A DNA stretch of 9,709 nucleotides, taken from DAIOFH01 sp036745875 (lineage in GTDB: Bacteria; Planctomycetota; SZUA-567). The notes under the pieces were generated by a model, which saw only the letters and a program-made list of their open reading frames with translations, did no database searches and was not told the DNA's origin. Shown piece by piece: positions 1 to 6,530 of this stretch. Location: assembly GCA_036745875.1 (NCBI GenBank), contig DAIOFH010000144.1:1-9709 (forward strand). The letters run 5' to 3'. Position 1 is the stretch's first letter, and each line of letters opens with the position of its first letter. The position numbers and the translations under genes are program-made.

Positions 1-27
1 GCAAATAGGTTGTGCAATGCAATGAGA

Positions 28-645
28 CTATTTAAAATCGCCCGGTGTAGCAAGGGAATAACGTGCAACTTGCGCTTTATACATCAATGTCCAAAAATTC
101 GGCGCAGCCAGTCCCCTGTCTGCTAACGCGGTTCTGATGTTCCCGATCGCCTCGTCGCTGTCATGCCGGGAGAAAGTATCAATGTCCGCTTCTCGCAAAA
201 CATAGTCGAACTTCATCGCGAGATGATATAGTCTTTCATATCCCGCGTATTTTTCGTTTTTCGCGATGGAATCCCAACTCAATCTATCGTACTGGTCGCA
301 GGAAAGCGGCTTAATTCCTGTGAGCAGTGAGATGTCGGCGGCATTCATTGCAAAAGACCGCCTTGCCGTGCTGAATTCTTCAAACATGACAGCAGTGGAT
401 GAGGCATATGGGAGATCCAAACTCTCCGTATCATTTTTTATGCCGTATTTTATTCGATACTCTTCTGCGACTCTCTCGATGCGATCAAGGGAAGTGGAGA
501 TATTTCTGATTTCTATGTACAGCTTGCTTTCAACATATACGGCGTTCAACAAAAATACCGCCAGGGCGGCAATGCCGACAAGAAAAGAATAAAAGGCGAT
601 TCGATGCGCCGGTTTTATATCGTTTCTCACAATGGTATGAGCCAT
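28..645 (-). CDS. Unrecognised single-pass membrane protein, 205 residues
   Basis: I do not recognise this protein. What can be seen is a short basic N-terminus (residues 1-16, with K11, H14 and R15), one clear hydrophobic segment at about residues 17-38, then a soluble, charged, probably helical remainder. This looks like a membrane-anchored or uncleaved-signal protein with its bulk outside the cytoplasm. The segment after the membrane helix (about 40-66) is rich in charged and aliphatic residues and could be a short coiled coil. The ATG at 645 has AAGGA (660-656) upstream with a rather long 10-nt spacer. The frame ends in TAG at 30-28. It is separated from the upstream mutase gene by about 300 bp of hairpin-rich DNA, so it is probably not in that operon. 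No catalytic motif is visible. It is probably a real gene because of its length, ribosome-binding site and sensible membrane topology. Confidence 0.6.
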   Translation of the reverse strand: MAHTIVRNDIKPAHRIAFYSFLVGIAALAVFLLNAVYVESKLYIEIRNISTSLDRIERVAEEYRIKYGIKNDTESLDLPYASSTAVMFEEFSTARRSFAMNAADISLLTGIKPLSCDQYDRLSWDSIAKNEKYAGYERLYHLAMKFDYVLREADIDTFSRHDSDEAIGNIRTALADRGLAAPNFWTLMYKAQVARYSLATPGDFK

Positions 646-709
646 CTTTTCACCATCCTTTCTCTCTGTTTTGATTTTAGGAACCGGTTCGGTAAGAATG
701 GATATGACA

Positions 710-738
710 ATCCTTGGCCGAACGATGTCGGCAAGGAT
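710..738. repeat. Inverted repeat, 11-bp stem with one bulge
   Basis: ATCCTTG (710-716) plus CCGA (718-721) pairs with TCGG (728-731) plus CAAGGAT (732-738), leaving a bulged G at 717 and a 6-nt loop. On the minus strand it would fold in RNA about 65 nt before the start codon at 645. It has no U-tract, so it is more likely a leader or repeat structure than a terminator. Confidence 0.6.
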
Positions 739-750
739 ATTGCTAGAGAG

Positions 751-800
751 CGGCAGAAGTGTCTGCCGGGCATGTGCTATTACGCCAGAATGCCCGGCAG
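751..800. repeat. Perfect 11-bp inverted repeat with an overlapping alternative hairpin
   Basis: CTGCCGGGCAT (763-773) is perfectly inverted at 790-800, with a 16-nt loop. CGGCAG at 751-756 is also complementary to CTGCCG at 763-768, with a 6-nt loop. The two pairings share the same arm and cannot form together, an arrangement seen in attenuators and some repetitive extragenic elements. Neither is followed by a U-tract on either strand. Confidence 0.65.
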
Positions 801-947
801 GGAGCGTCCATAATAAGCTTGCGTGCTGCTGTTATACCAGAGCCGTTTTGGTATTCGGGAAACGCCAGGCCCAAGCCCGATCGCGCGCACGGAGGTGGTG
901 AGATCGAAGAATCGAAATCTCCGCGCGCATCGGTATATTGCGCATAA

Positions 948-2717
948 TTAGATTTTGTGCCGCGAGATTTCTTTAACAGTCGCGGAGATGTCGTTTTCAG
1001 AATGTATGCCAAGGTCTTTCAGCATGTGCGCGATTTCGGTCGGTTCAGAATCTCCTGGTAGGATGGCATTCAACTTGCCGCCCATGAAGAGCCAATACTC
1101 CCTTCCCCTCTCCTTTGCCAGCGCCACCAGTTGACGACCATAATCGAGCGCCTGGCCATTGTGGCAGGAAATGCCCACATAGGGGGTGTCCACCTCGTCG
1201 GCAAGGTCGAGAATATTGACCGGGTCCACGTCGACGCCCGCGTTGATAACATCAGCGGACATCCCGTTCAGGACGCCTTCGACCAGGACAAGGCCATAGG
1301 TGTGGGCATCGCCCGATCCAACCACGATCTTCTTGCCTTCAAGCGCCCCGCCCATGCCGTCCTTTTGCAGGGAGTCGATTATCTCCTGACGCATTTCCAA
1401 TGTTTGCCGGCCAAGGACGGTCGGATAAAACGGCGTGATCTGGTCCGTACCTTTTTTATAGGTGCTGGAGTGGAACATCTGCTCGAAGCGGATAGGATTG
1501 CAGTTCTTCAGGACGAGGAACATTTCAAGCGGATCTTCGACATCGATGCCGGCCTCCTTGAAGCCCTCGATCACATTGGCGAAGAAAACCTTTCCTTCGC
1601 GCACCATGACGTCGCGCATTTCCTCGAGCTTGGAGAAGTCCATGAAAGGAAGCCATTCTTCGGCCTTTTCTTCGGCGCGTTTTCCGGCGGCGAAAATATT
1701 CTCGAGATCCTCCAGGGTGGCGACCTTGATTTTTTCCGTAATGGAGACGGGATTGACTCCGAGCGCCATGCGGTACTTTTTCTCGACCAGGATTTCGAAA
1801 AGCATTTCTGGAACGCTGACGCCGTAGTTGCCGTGAATGTTTTGATCCCATTGCAAATTGGTGGAGCTGTTGAGATAGGTCAATACCGTCTGGTCTTCCG
1901 TCGACATGAGTTCGTTCAGGGCCATGGCGATGGCGCAACGGGTGTCGTTTTCGCTCAACAACCCGCCAAAACTAATGACATACCGCGCGCCGCAGAGTTT
2001 AGTGCACATGTAGTGCTCGAGAAGCGCGTAGCCGACATACGAAGCGCAGTCGATGAAATATCCGGGATAACCATCGTCGAGATAGGTCTCGGCGCAGATC
2101 ATTTCATCCCGCTTGGAAGCGAGTATGCCCAAGGACGTCACCACGTCGGTAAAACGTTTCACATCGTCAGTGAATCCGGCGTACCCCCAATAGAACTGGG
2201 TAAAGTCGCCGATTCGCGGAGAACCGACTTTCACCGCGTTGATTGTCGTCTCAAGGGAGTTTGGCGAGACCAGATGGTAGTCGTTGAAAGTGATGTCGAT
2301 CGGCGCGGCATAAGCGAGCGCTTCATAATCGGCAAGGCCGTCTATGACGAAGCTGGTGGTGGTAGGCGCCTTGTCCCGGTATTCCTTCGGCAGCGCGATC
2401 AAGCCGCTGGGGATCATCTGAATACAATTGATGTCAAGCCCGGTGCGTTGGGTAAAGGCGTGGAGCTCCTTGATGGCGGCCACCTCCTCCTCCAGGGTGG
2501 CGAGCCCAAGCAGGATGTTCCAATAGATTTTCCCCTGCTTGGCCAGATCAAGCTTATACTCCATATGGTTGCGGTATTTGTCGCTTTGACGAATAAACGC
2601 GCCTTTTCCCGCTGTAATGGTTTTTCCGAGTTCAATGCCTTTTTTTACCACTTCGCGACCGTCCACGTGCGGTTTCGGTTTCAGGCTTTTCAAATACTGC
2701 ACTGCATTCGAATCCAT
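948..2717 (-). CDS. Single-chain B12-dependent mutase, glutamate-mutase-like
   Basis: This is a predicted adenosylcobalamin-dependent carbon-skeleton mutase of 589 residues. The C-terminal domain (about 459-589) is a B12-binding Rossmann fold. D470-A-H472-T-Y-G475 fits DxHxxG, where the His is the lower cobalt ligand; 41 residues later comes S517-C-H519 in place of SxL, and 26 residues after that G546-G547. These spacings match the published GlmS/methylmalonyl-CoA mutase signature. The N-terminal part (about 55-405) resembles the TIM-barrel catalytic subunit GlmE only remotely, so glutamate is not assured as substrate. GlmE and GlmS are normally separate chains; here they appear fused, as in 2-methyleneglutarate mutase, which is an alternative identity. 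An in-frame ATG at 2723 abuts GGGAGG with no spacer, whereas the ATG at 2717 has a 6-nt spacer, so I choose 2717. It begins 2 nt after the ATPase stop, implying translational coupling. Confidence 0.85.
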   Translation of the reverse strand: MDSNAVQYLKSLKPKPHVDGREVVKKGIELGKTITAGKGAFIRQSDKYRNHMEYKLDLAKQGKIYWNILLGLATLEEEVAAIKELHAFTQRTGLDINCIQMIPSGLIALPKEYRDKAPTTTSFVIDGLADYEALAYAAPIDITFNDYHLVSPNSLETTINAVKVGSPRIGDFTQFYWGYAGFTDDVKRFTDVVTSLGILASKRDEMICAETYLDDGYPGYFIDCASYVGYALLEHYMCTKLCGARYVISFGGLLSENDTRCAIAMALNELMSTEDQTVLTYLNSSTNLQWDQNIHGNYGVSVPEMLFEILVEKKYRMALGVNPVSITEKIKVATLEDLENIFAAGKRAEEKAEEWLPFMDFSKLEEMRDVMVREGKVFFANVIEGFKEAGIDVEDPLEMFLVLKNCNPIRFEQMFHSSTYKKGTDQITPFYPTVLGRQTLEMRQEIIDSLQKDGMGGALEGKKIVVGSGDAHTYGLVLVEGVLNGMSADVINAGVDVDPVNILDLADEVDTPYVGISCHNGQALDYGRQLVALAKERGREYWLFMGGKLNAILPGDSEPTEIAHMLKDLGIHSENDISATVKEISRHKI

Positions 2718-2719
2718 GA

Positions 2720-4687
2720 TCATCCTCCCATATCATTTTGGATAGCCGATGGGTTGCCAATCGCCTCGACAGTTATTTTCGTCTCGACATAAAGGGGGGT
2801 TCCGTCACCATCGATAACATGATTGGGCGTTATCCGCTCGGAGAGAACGGCATTATCCCCCCCCCATTCCTCTATTCTTGCCTCGGCCAAGCGCCGGATA
2901 ACCTCCAGCGCCCATTTTTCGGCCTCTTGCCGGCCGGTAAAATCCCGCCTATCCCGCGGGGTGTATGCGGTATAGGTGACGCTCTCGCGGTCCGGCCTGA
3001 CCAGCGCATCAAAGAAAACGCGTATCTGGCCAACCGCCGCGCCCACGGCGTTGGCGACTTCCGCGTGATTTGGAACAACCAACCGGGCGTTCAGGAATTG
3101 CGCCACGGCAGGCATCCACGCCTCCACCGGAGCCCCGACGGCCACGATGCTTTTTTTCAAGATAAAGGAAGCTTCAAAGACGTCGTCGTCTTCCAGCAAG
3201 GCTCCTTCGACCAACGCGCCCAACGTCGGGGCATGGGCGTCAGTTCGCCCCGACAAGCGCAGGGCTGACTCGATGGAAGCCGCCGCCAGCTTCCCGGTAA
3301 ACGCCTTGTGCGCCTTGTCCAGAAAGTCGCCGGGTTCCAGCCCCATCTTTTTTGCATAAAGTTCGGCCGCGGCAAGGGATGCTTGCGAATCCCAGATCGA
3401 TACGCTGCCGATGGCATGCAATATATCGGTTGGCGTCAGTGAAATAGCCGTCAATATGCCCCGCCTGCACATTTCCTCGGCGGGAATTTGAGCCACCCCA
3501 AGAAAAAGGCGGTTGGCTATCCCAACCGGGTTCAGCGCTCCTTCTCGAAGGACATTCGCCACGTCGCGTTCAATTTTCGAGGCGGTGAGTTCGGGTTCAC
3601 GCGACAAACGGTAAAATGTCCCATGCGAAGCGACGGATAGCTCCGCCGCGTCACAGCTCGAGTAGCGCGTCAAACATTCTCCCACCCCGGGATCGTCTCG
3701 TGACGCCACACATATCGGCATAACCCGGCGAGGCCCAATCCGCAGTTCACCCGGCAAAGCGCCGAGGGAAATACGGCTGTCGCCACCCAAACCGAATGTC
3801 GCTACCGCGGCGGCGCGAACCATGGTCCGCCATCCACCAACCCACGCCCCCCTTCCGCTGATTGAGACTTTACCGTCACGCGCAAGGGCGATGTCGGTTG
3901 TCGTCCCTCCCATATCCAAAAGAAGCGCGTCATCCGCTCCGCTTAAATACAACGCTCCGGCTATACTGGCCGCTGGGCCGGAGAGAACCGTTTCTATCGG
4001 TCTGGCGGCGGCGGCATCGTCGCGGATAAGGCTGCCGTCGCCCCTCACTATCATTATCGGCGCCGTTATGCGCAGGTCGCGGGCGGTGGCCCGGACGGCG
4101 GCGGTCAGTAGTTTTATTTTGGGCATCAGCCCGGCATTGATCACCGCGGTCACTGTCCGGTCGTAATGTCCAAGCGAGGAACTTAATTCATGACCGCACA
4201 CGACCGGGAGGTCTGCCACCCCGCGTATTATCTCCCTTACGGCGACTTCATGCGCGGGATTGCGGACGCTGGCGAAGCCGGAAACGGCGAACGAATCGAC
4301 TTGTCCCAGCGCCTCGGCCACAGCGTCGCGCACTTCGGCCTCGTCGGGGGGATGCAGCTCTTTCCCCTTTATGTCCAGCAACCCGCCGATTTGCCGGTAA
4401 AAAGAGACAGGCAGCTTGCCGTCGGGCTTCCTGCCCATAAGCAAAAGGCCCACCCGCCCGCTATCCCCTTCGACAACGGCATTGGTCGCCAGGGTGGTGG
4501 ATATGCAGAAAAGGGAGACCGTGCGCAGCAAATCGCCCGGAAGGGACCGAACGCATTCGCCAATACATAAATCCAAATTTGACTTGTCGGTGAAAACTTT
4601 GCTTTTGGCGACGATACGGCGCACTTTCGGATCCAACAGCACAGCGTCGGTGTAGGTTCCGCCTGTATCGAGACCAAGGATCAGCAT
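2720..4687 (-). CDS. Hydantoinase/oxoprolinase-like ASKHA ATPase, possible mutase reactivase
   Basis: This 655-residue protein has the actin/Hsp70-fold ATPase core shared by HyuA, 5-oxoprolinase and acetone carboxylase subunits. The phosphate-1 loop is LGLDTGGTYTDAV (4-16), the phosphate-2 loop is LLLDMGGTTTDIAL (255-268) with SGPAAS just before it (236-241), and a glycine/alanine-rich adenosine region spans about 513-555. True hydantoinases normally work with a HyuB-type partner, and none is in the window. The gene sits between an aminotransferase and a B12 mutase, the place where glutamate mutase operons carry the ASKHA-fold protein GlmL. I infer an ATP-driven reactivase or chaperone for the mutase; an ATP-dependent amide or lactam hydrolase is the alternative. 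An upstream TTG at 4702 overlaps the Shine-Dalgarno, so I choose the ATG at 4687, which has GGAGGT 7 nt upstream. A run of nine G lies in codons 608-610. Confidence 0.85.
   Translation of the reverse strand: MLILGLDTGGTYTDAVLLDPKVRRIVAKSKVFTDKSNLDLCIGECVRSLPGDLLRTVSLFCISTTLATNAVVEGDSGRVGLLLMGRKPDGKLPVSFYRQIGGLLDIKGKELHPPDEAEVRDAVAEALGQVDSFAVSGFASVRNPAHEVAVREIIRGVADLPVVCGHELSSSLGHYDRTVTAVINAGLMPKIKLLTAAVRATARDLRITAPIMIVRGDGSLIRDDAAAARPIETVLSGPAASIAGALYLSGADDALLLDMGGTTTDIALARDGKVSISGRGAWVGGWRTMVRAAAVATFGLGGDSRISLGALPGELRIGPRRVMPICVASRDDPGVGECLTRYSSCDAAELSVASHGTFYRLSREPELTASKIERDVANVLREGALNPVGIANRLFLGVAQIPAEEMCRRGILTAISLTPTDILHAIGSVSIWDSQASLAAAELYAKKMGLEPGDFLDKAHKAFTGKLAAASIESALRLSGRTDAHAPTLGALVEGALLEDDDVFEASFILKKSIVAVGAPVEAWMPAVAQFLNARLVVPNHAEVANAVGAAVGQIRVFFDALVRPDRESVTYTAYTPRDRRDFTGRQEAEKWALEVIRRLAEARIEEWGGDNAVLSERITPNHVIDGDGTPLYVETKITVEAIGNPSAIQNDMGG
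2724..2729 (-). promoter_or_regulatory. Ribosome-binding site fixing the mutase start
   Basis: GGGAGG lies 6 nt before the ATG at 2717 and directly touches the ATG at 2723, which argues for the downstream start. The site sits over the last codons of the ATPase gene, whose TGA is at 2722-2720. Confidence 0.75.
2857..2865 (-). repeat. Nine-G homopolymer inside the ATPase gene
   Basis: Nine consecutive C on the plus strand read as TGG GGG GGG G in the coding strand (residues W608-G609-G610). Gain of one G puts TAA two codons after GGG GGG, and loss of one G reaches TAA nine codons later. Either slip removes about the last 36-45 residues and separates termination from the mutase start. Confidence 0.9.
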
Positions 4688-4694
4688 TTGCTCT

Positions 4695-4700
4695 ACCTCC
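4695..4700 (-). promoter_or_regulatory. Ribosome-binding site fixing the ATPase start
   Basis: GGAGGT with a 7-nt spacer precedes the ATG at 4687. The in-frame TTG at 4702-4700 overlaps this site and has no Shine-Dalgarno of its own, so the five extra codons it would add are unlikely to be translated. Confidence 0.8.
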
Positions 4701-4710
4701 AAAGGCGATA

Positions 4711-4738
4711 GGGGCGGCGCTATATTTCACGCCGCCCC
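4711..4738 (-). promoter_or_regulatory. GC-rich intercistronic stem-loop
   Basis: GGGGCGGCG (4711-4719) is perfectly inverted at 4730-4738, giving a 9-bp all-GC stem with a 10-nt AT-rich loop. It sits in the 65-nt gap between the aminotransferase stop and the ATPase start, 10 nt before the Shine-Dalgarno. No U-tract follows, so a full terminator is unlikely. It could protect the 3' end of the aminotransferase message or adjust the ratio of aminotransferase to ATPase and mutase. Confidence 0.7.
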
Positions 4739-4752
4739 GTTGCCTTTCCCGT

Positions 4753-6189
4753 TCAAGCGCCGGCGCCGACGGCGACTTTGCGCAAGCCGTACTTCTCTTC
4801 GATTTTCCCTGTCTCCGCATCCAGGATTCCGAAGATTTCATCCACATCGGCCGGCTTGATGTTGATGGGCGGAATAAACGAAATGCGGTTCGAGTAGTAC
4901 CCGTTCAACTGAGCCAGCAAACCGGCGTCCCTAAGGTTGTCGACCAGTTCGAGCGTTTCCTTGGCGGCCGGTTCCTTGGTGGCGCGGTCGCGGACCATTT
5001 CAATGCCGAAGAAAAGGCCGCGGCGGGAATAGCTGCCCATAAGGGGATGCTCTTCCATAAAGTTCTTGAGAACGCCTTCCAGATATTCGCCGGTATTGGT
5101 GCAGGTCTCAAGCATCTTGTCCTCTTCAATAATGTCGAGAACCTTATTGCCGACGGCGCAGCCCATCGAATAGCCGGCGTAGGTCGAGCAGATGAAGCCG
5201 GGAGCGGTGTCTTCGAACAGTTCCGCCCGCCCGACGATCGCGCTCATGGGGATACCCGCCCCGAGGGCTTTGCCGATGACGAGAATATCCGGAGCCACGT
5301 CGCAGTGCTCACAAGCGAACATCTTGCCGGTGCGCCCCATGCCTGTTTGCACCTCGTCGAATATAAGCAAAAATCCGTGCTTGTCCGCCAGCTTCCTGAG
5401 CGCCTGCAGGAACTCGATGGGCGGGACGACATAGCCGGCTGAACTCTGGCAGGGCTCCACAAGCATGGCGGCGACATTGGTATAGCCTGCGCCGTAATTG
5501 CCCATGCTGGTCTGGCCGCTGCACATCAGGTCGTCGATTACCTTGACGCAGTGCATGTTGCAGGTTTCCGGTTCCTTGTCGTAGGGGCAGCGATAGCAGT
5601 AGGCGTAGGGAAAACGCTCGATGCCGTGGTCTGCCGAAGGAATCGTATTGTACCAGCGGTGCATGCTCCCCGCGCCGGTAAAGCCCATGGTGGCGGTATT
5701 CTGGCCATGATAGCCGCCATAGAAGCAGACTATCTGGGTTTTCTTGGTATGGTACCGAGCGAGGCGGATCGCATTTTCCACCGCATCGGAACCGCTGAGC
5801 GCCAGGCGGGCGCGCTTGCGAAAATCGCCGGGAGCCAGCTTGATAAGCCTGTCGACGAGGCGCAAGCGTTCGGGAGTCGGGAAGTCGAACCAGTTGTCCA
5901 GTTCATTGACATACTGGTTGTACATGGCTTCGGCGATACGCTTGTCGCCGTGACCGATATTCATGCAAGACATGCCGGTGATGCAGTCGATGTATTCCTT
6001 GCCGTCCACGTCCCATATGCGGCTGCCCTTGCCCTTGGCGATAATCTGCGGCATGGTCCATTTGGTAAAGAGGACATCGCCGGGGTGCTCATTTTCCAGG
6101 AAATCAACCAAGCCGGCCCTATTGCCCGAAGTAACGCTCTTGCTCGTCTTTACTCTTTCGAGGAGTTCCTCGTACACTTTCTTAGCCAT
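4753..6189 (-). CDS. Class III PLP-dependent aminotransferase
   Basis: This is a fold-type I, class III (omega-type) aminotransferase of 478 residues, the usual family size. Visible motifs in order are GSDAVENA (133-140, phosphate-binding; the family usually has E where D135 stands), YHG (160-162, cofactor stacking), FDEVQTGMGRTG (277-288, with D278 positioned to contact the pyridine nitrogen) and IGKALGAGIP (305-314, with K307 as the Schiff-base lysine). Four cysteines, C198, C201, C210 and C214, form a CxxC-x8-CxxxC cluster before the cofactor region. Relatives act on 4-aminobutyrate, beta-amino acids, ornithine or taurine; the substrate cannot be read from sequence alone. It is the first gene of the mutase operon, suggesting that it forms the mutase substrate or consumes its product. 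The ATG at 6189 has GAGG 5 nt upstream. It is cytoplasmic, with no signal peptide. Confidence 0.92.
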   Translation of the reverse strand: MAKKVYEELLERVKTSKSVTSGNRAGLVDFLENEHPGDVLFTKWTMPQIIAKGKGSRIWDVDGKEYIDCITGMSCMNIGHGDKRIAEAMYNQYVNELDNWFDFPTPERLRLVDRLIKLAPGDFRKRARLALSGSDAVENAIRLARYHTKKTQIVCFYGGYHGQNTATMGFTGAGSMHRWYNTIPSADHGIERFPYAYCYRCPYDKEPETCNMHCVKVIDDLMCSGQTSMGNYGAGYTNVAAMLVEPCQSSAGYVVPPIEFLQALRKLADKHGFLLIFDEVQTGMGRTGKMFACEHCDVAPDILVIGKALGAGIPMSAIVGRAELFEDTAPGFICSTYAGYSMGCAVGNKVLDIIEEDKMLETCTNTGEYLEGVLKNFMEEHPLMGSYSRRGLFFGIEMVRDRATKEPAAKETLELVDNLRDAGLLAQLNGYYSNRISFIPPINIKPADVDEIFGILDAETGKIEEKYGLRKVAVGAGA

Positions 6190-6211
6190 GATACCCTCTT
6201 TTCTTCATGCG

Positions 6212-6223
6212 TACTAATATATT
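6212..6223. repeat. 12-bp direct repeat, distal copy (before the aminotransferase RBS)
   Basis: TACTAATATATT here is identical to 6531-6542. Its core TAATATATTT (6215-6224) matches the palindrome TAATATATTA at nine of ten positions. It lies just upstream of the aminotransferase ribosome-binding site and may be an auxiliary operator. Confidence 0.5.
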
Positions 6224-6281
6224 TCCCAAAAACACACAAAACACCCACTCAAAATTTTGTCTTTATGTAAGCGGAAGCAGT

Positions 6282-6310
6282 TTCGGCTTCTGAAGACCTG
6301 TGCCGAAGCC
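6282..6310 (-). promoter_or_regulatory. Alternative-pairing element in the leader
   Basis: On the minus strand, GGCTTC (6310-6305) can pair with GAAGCC (6290-6285), and the overlapping TTCGGC (6307-6302) can pair with GCCGAA (6287-6282). Within the first arm, GC-TTCG-GC can instead form a UUCG tetraloop. GAAGC (6290-6286) can also pair with the following GCTTC. Several exclusive folds compete, as in RNA switches, but this is inferred from complementarity only. Confidence 0.35.
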
Positions 6311-6326
6311 ACACCCGATAGCGATG

Positions 6327-6348
6327 AAAAACAACCACCTTTGCGGTT
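6327..6348 (-). terminator. Possible intrinsic terminator or attenuator in the leader
   Basis: AACCGC (6348-6343), loop AAAG, then GTGGTT (6338-6333) makes a 6-bp stem with one G-U pair, followed by GTTTTT (6332-6327). The stem is short but the order of hairpin then U-run is correct, and it lies inside the leader about 190 nt after the promoter. That would suit premature termination controlled by the surrounding RNA. It may be weak or fortuitous. Confidence 0.35.
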
Positions 6349-6530
6349 CTGGTTTTACATTCCAGTGTTTACAGCTTTTCCAGAATGCAAGGCAGTGATG
6401 GGTATGCGGGAATCAAAAAGCAATAGTTTTACTATCAGGGGATAAACTCGTTTTATTATTGATGACAGCCGTAAATCCAGAGAGGCAACGATTTACACGA
6501 CTGAGAAAGCAACGATCTTCTTCAATAATC

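Larger units (their letters stand above)
646..947. other. Gene-free region with clustered inverted repeats
   Basis: I support no gene in this 302-bp stretch between the mutase stop and the start of the 205-residue protein. It contains closely spaced dyads: 681-690 (GAACCGGTTC, a perfect 10-bp palindrome), 710-738, 751-768, 763-800, 834-854, 855-880 and 883-928. None is followed on the minus strand by a clear U-tract, so none is a textbook intrinsic terminator. No convincing promoter for the 205-residue gene was found: a TTGTCA at 710-705 lacks a good -10 at the right distance. The stretch may combine the 3' end of the mutase transcript with the 5' leader of the next gene, or be an intergenic repeat unit. 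Confidence 0.6.

Noticed and set aside
743..1012. An 89-codon minus-strand open frame overlapping the mutase 3' end
   Set aside because: It overlaps the last 65 bases of a convincing gene in another frame, runs through the hairpin region, and has odd Cys/Trp/Arg-rich composition with no recognisable motif. It could be an incidental reading of a repeat element.
1131..2792. A 553-codon open frame on the plus strand opposite the mutase gene
   Set aside because: It is the antisense shadow of a gene with strong codon bias. The minus-strand product has clear B12-binding motifs with exact spacing, while the plus-strand product shows no recognisable domain.
5551..6270. A 239-codon plus-strand open frame opposite the aminotransferase
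   Set aside because: It is antisense to a gene with intact class III aminotransferase motifs and shows no domain of its own.
6257..6445. A 62-codon plus-strand open frame in the leader region
   Set aside because: It lies opposite the probable leader, has no good upstream ribosome-binding site, and its composition does not look like a folded protein. I keep the non-coding explanation.
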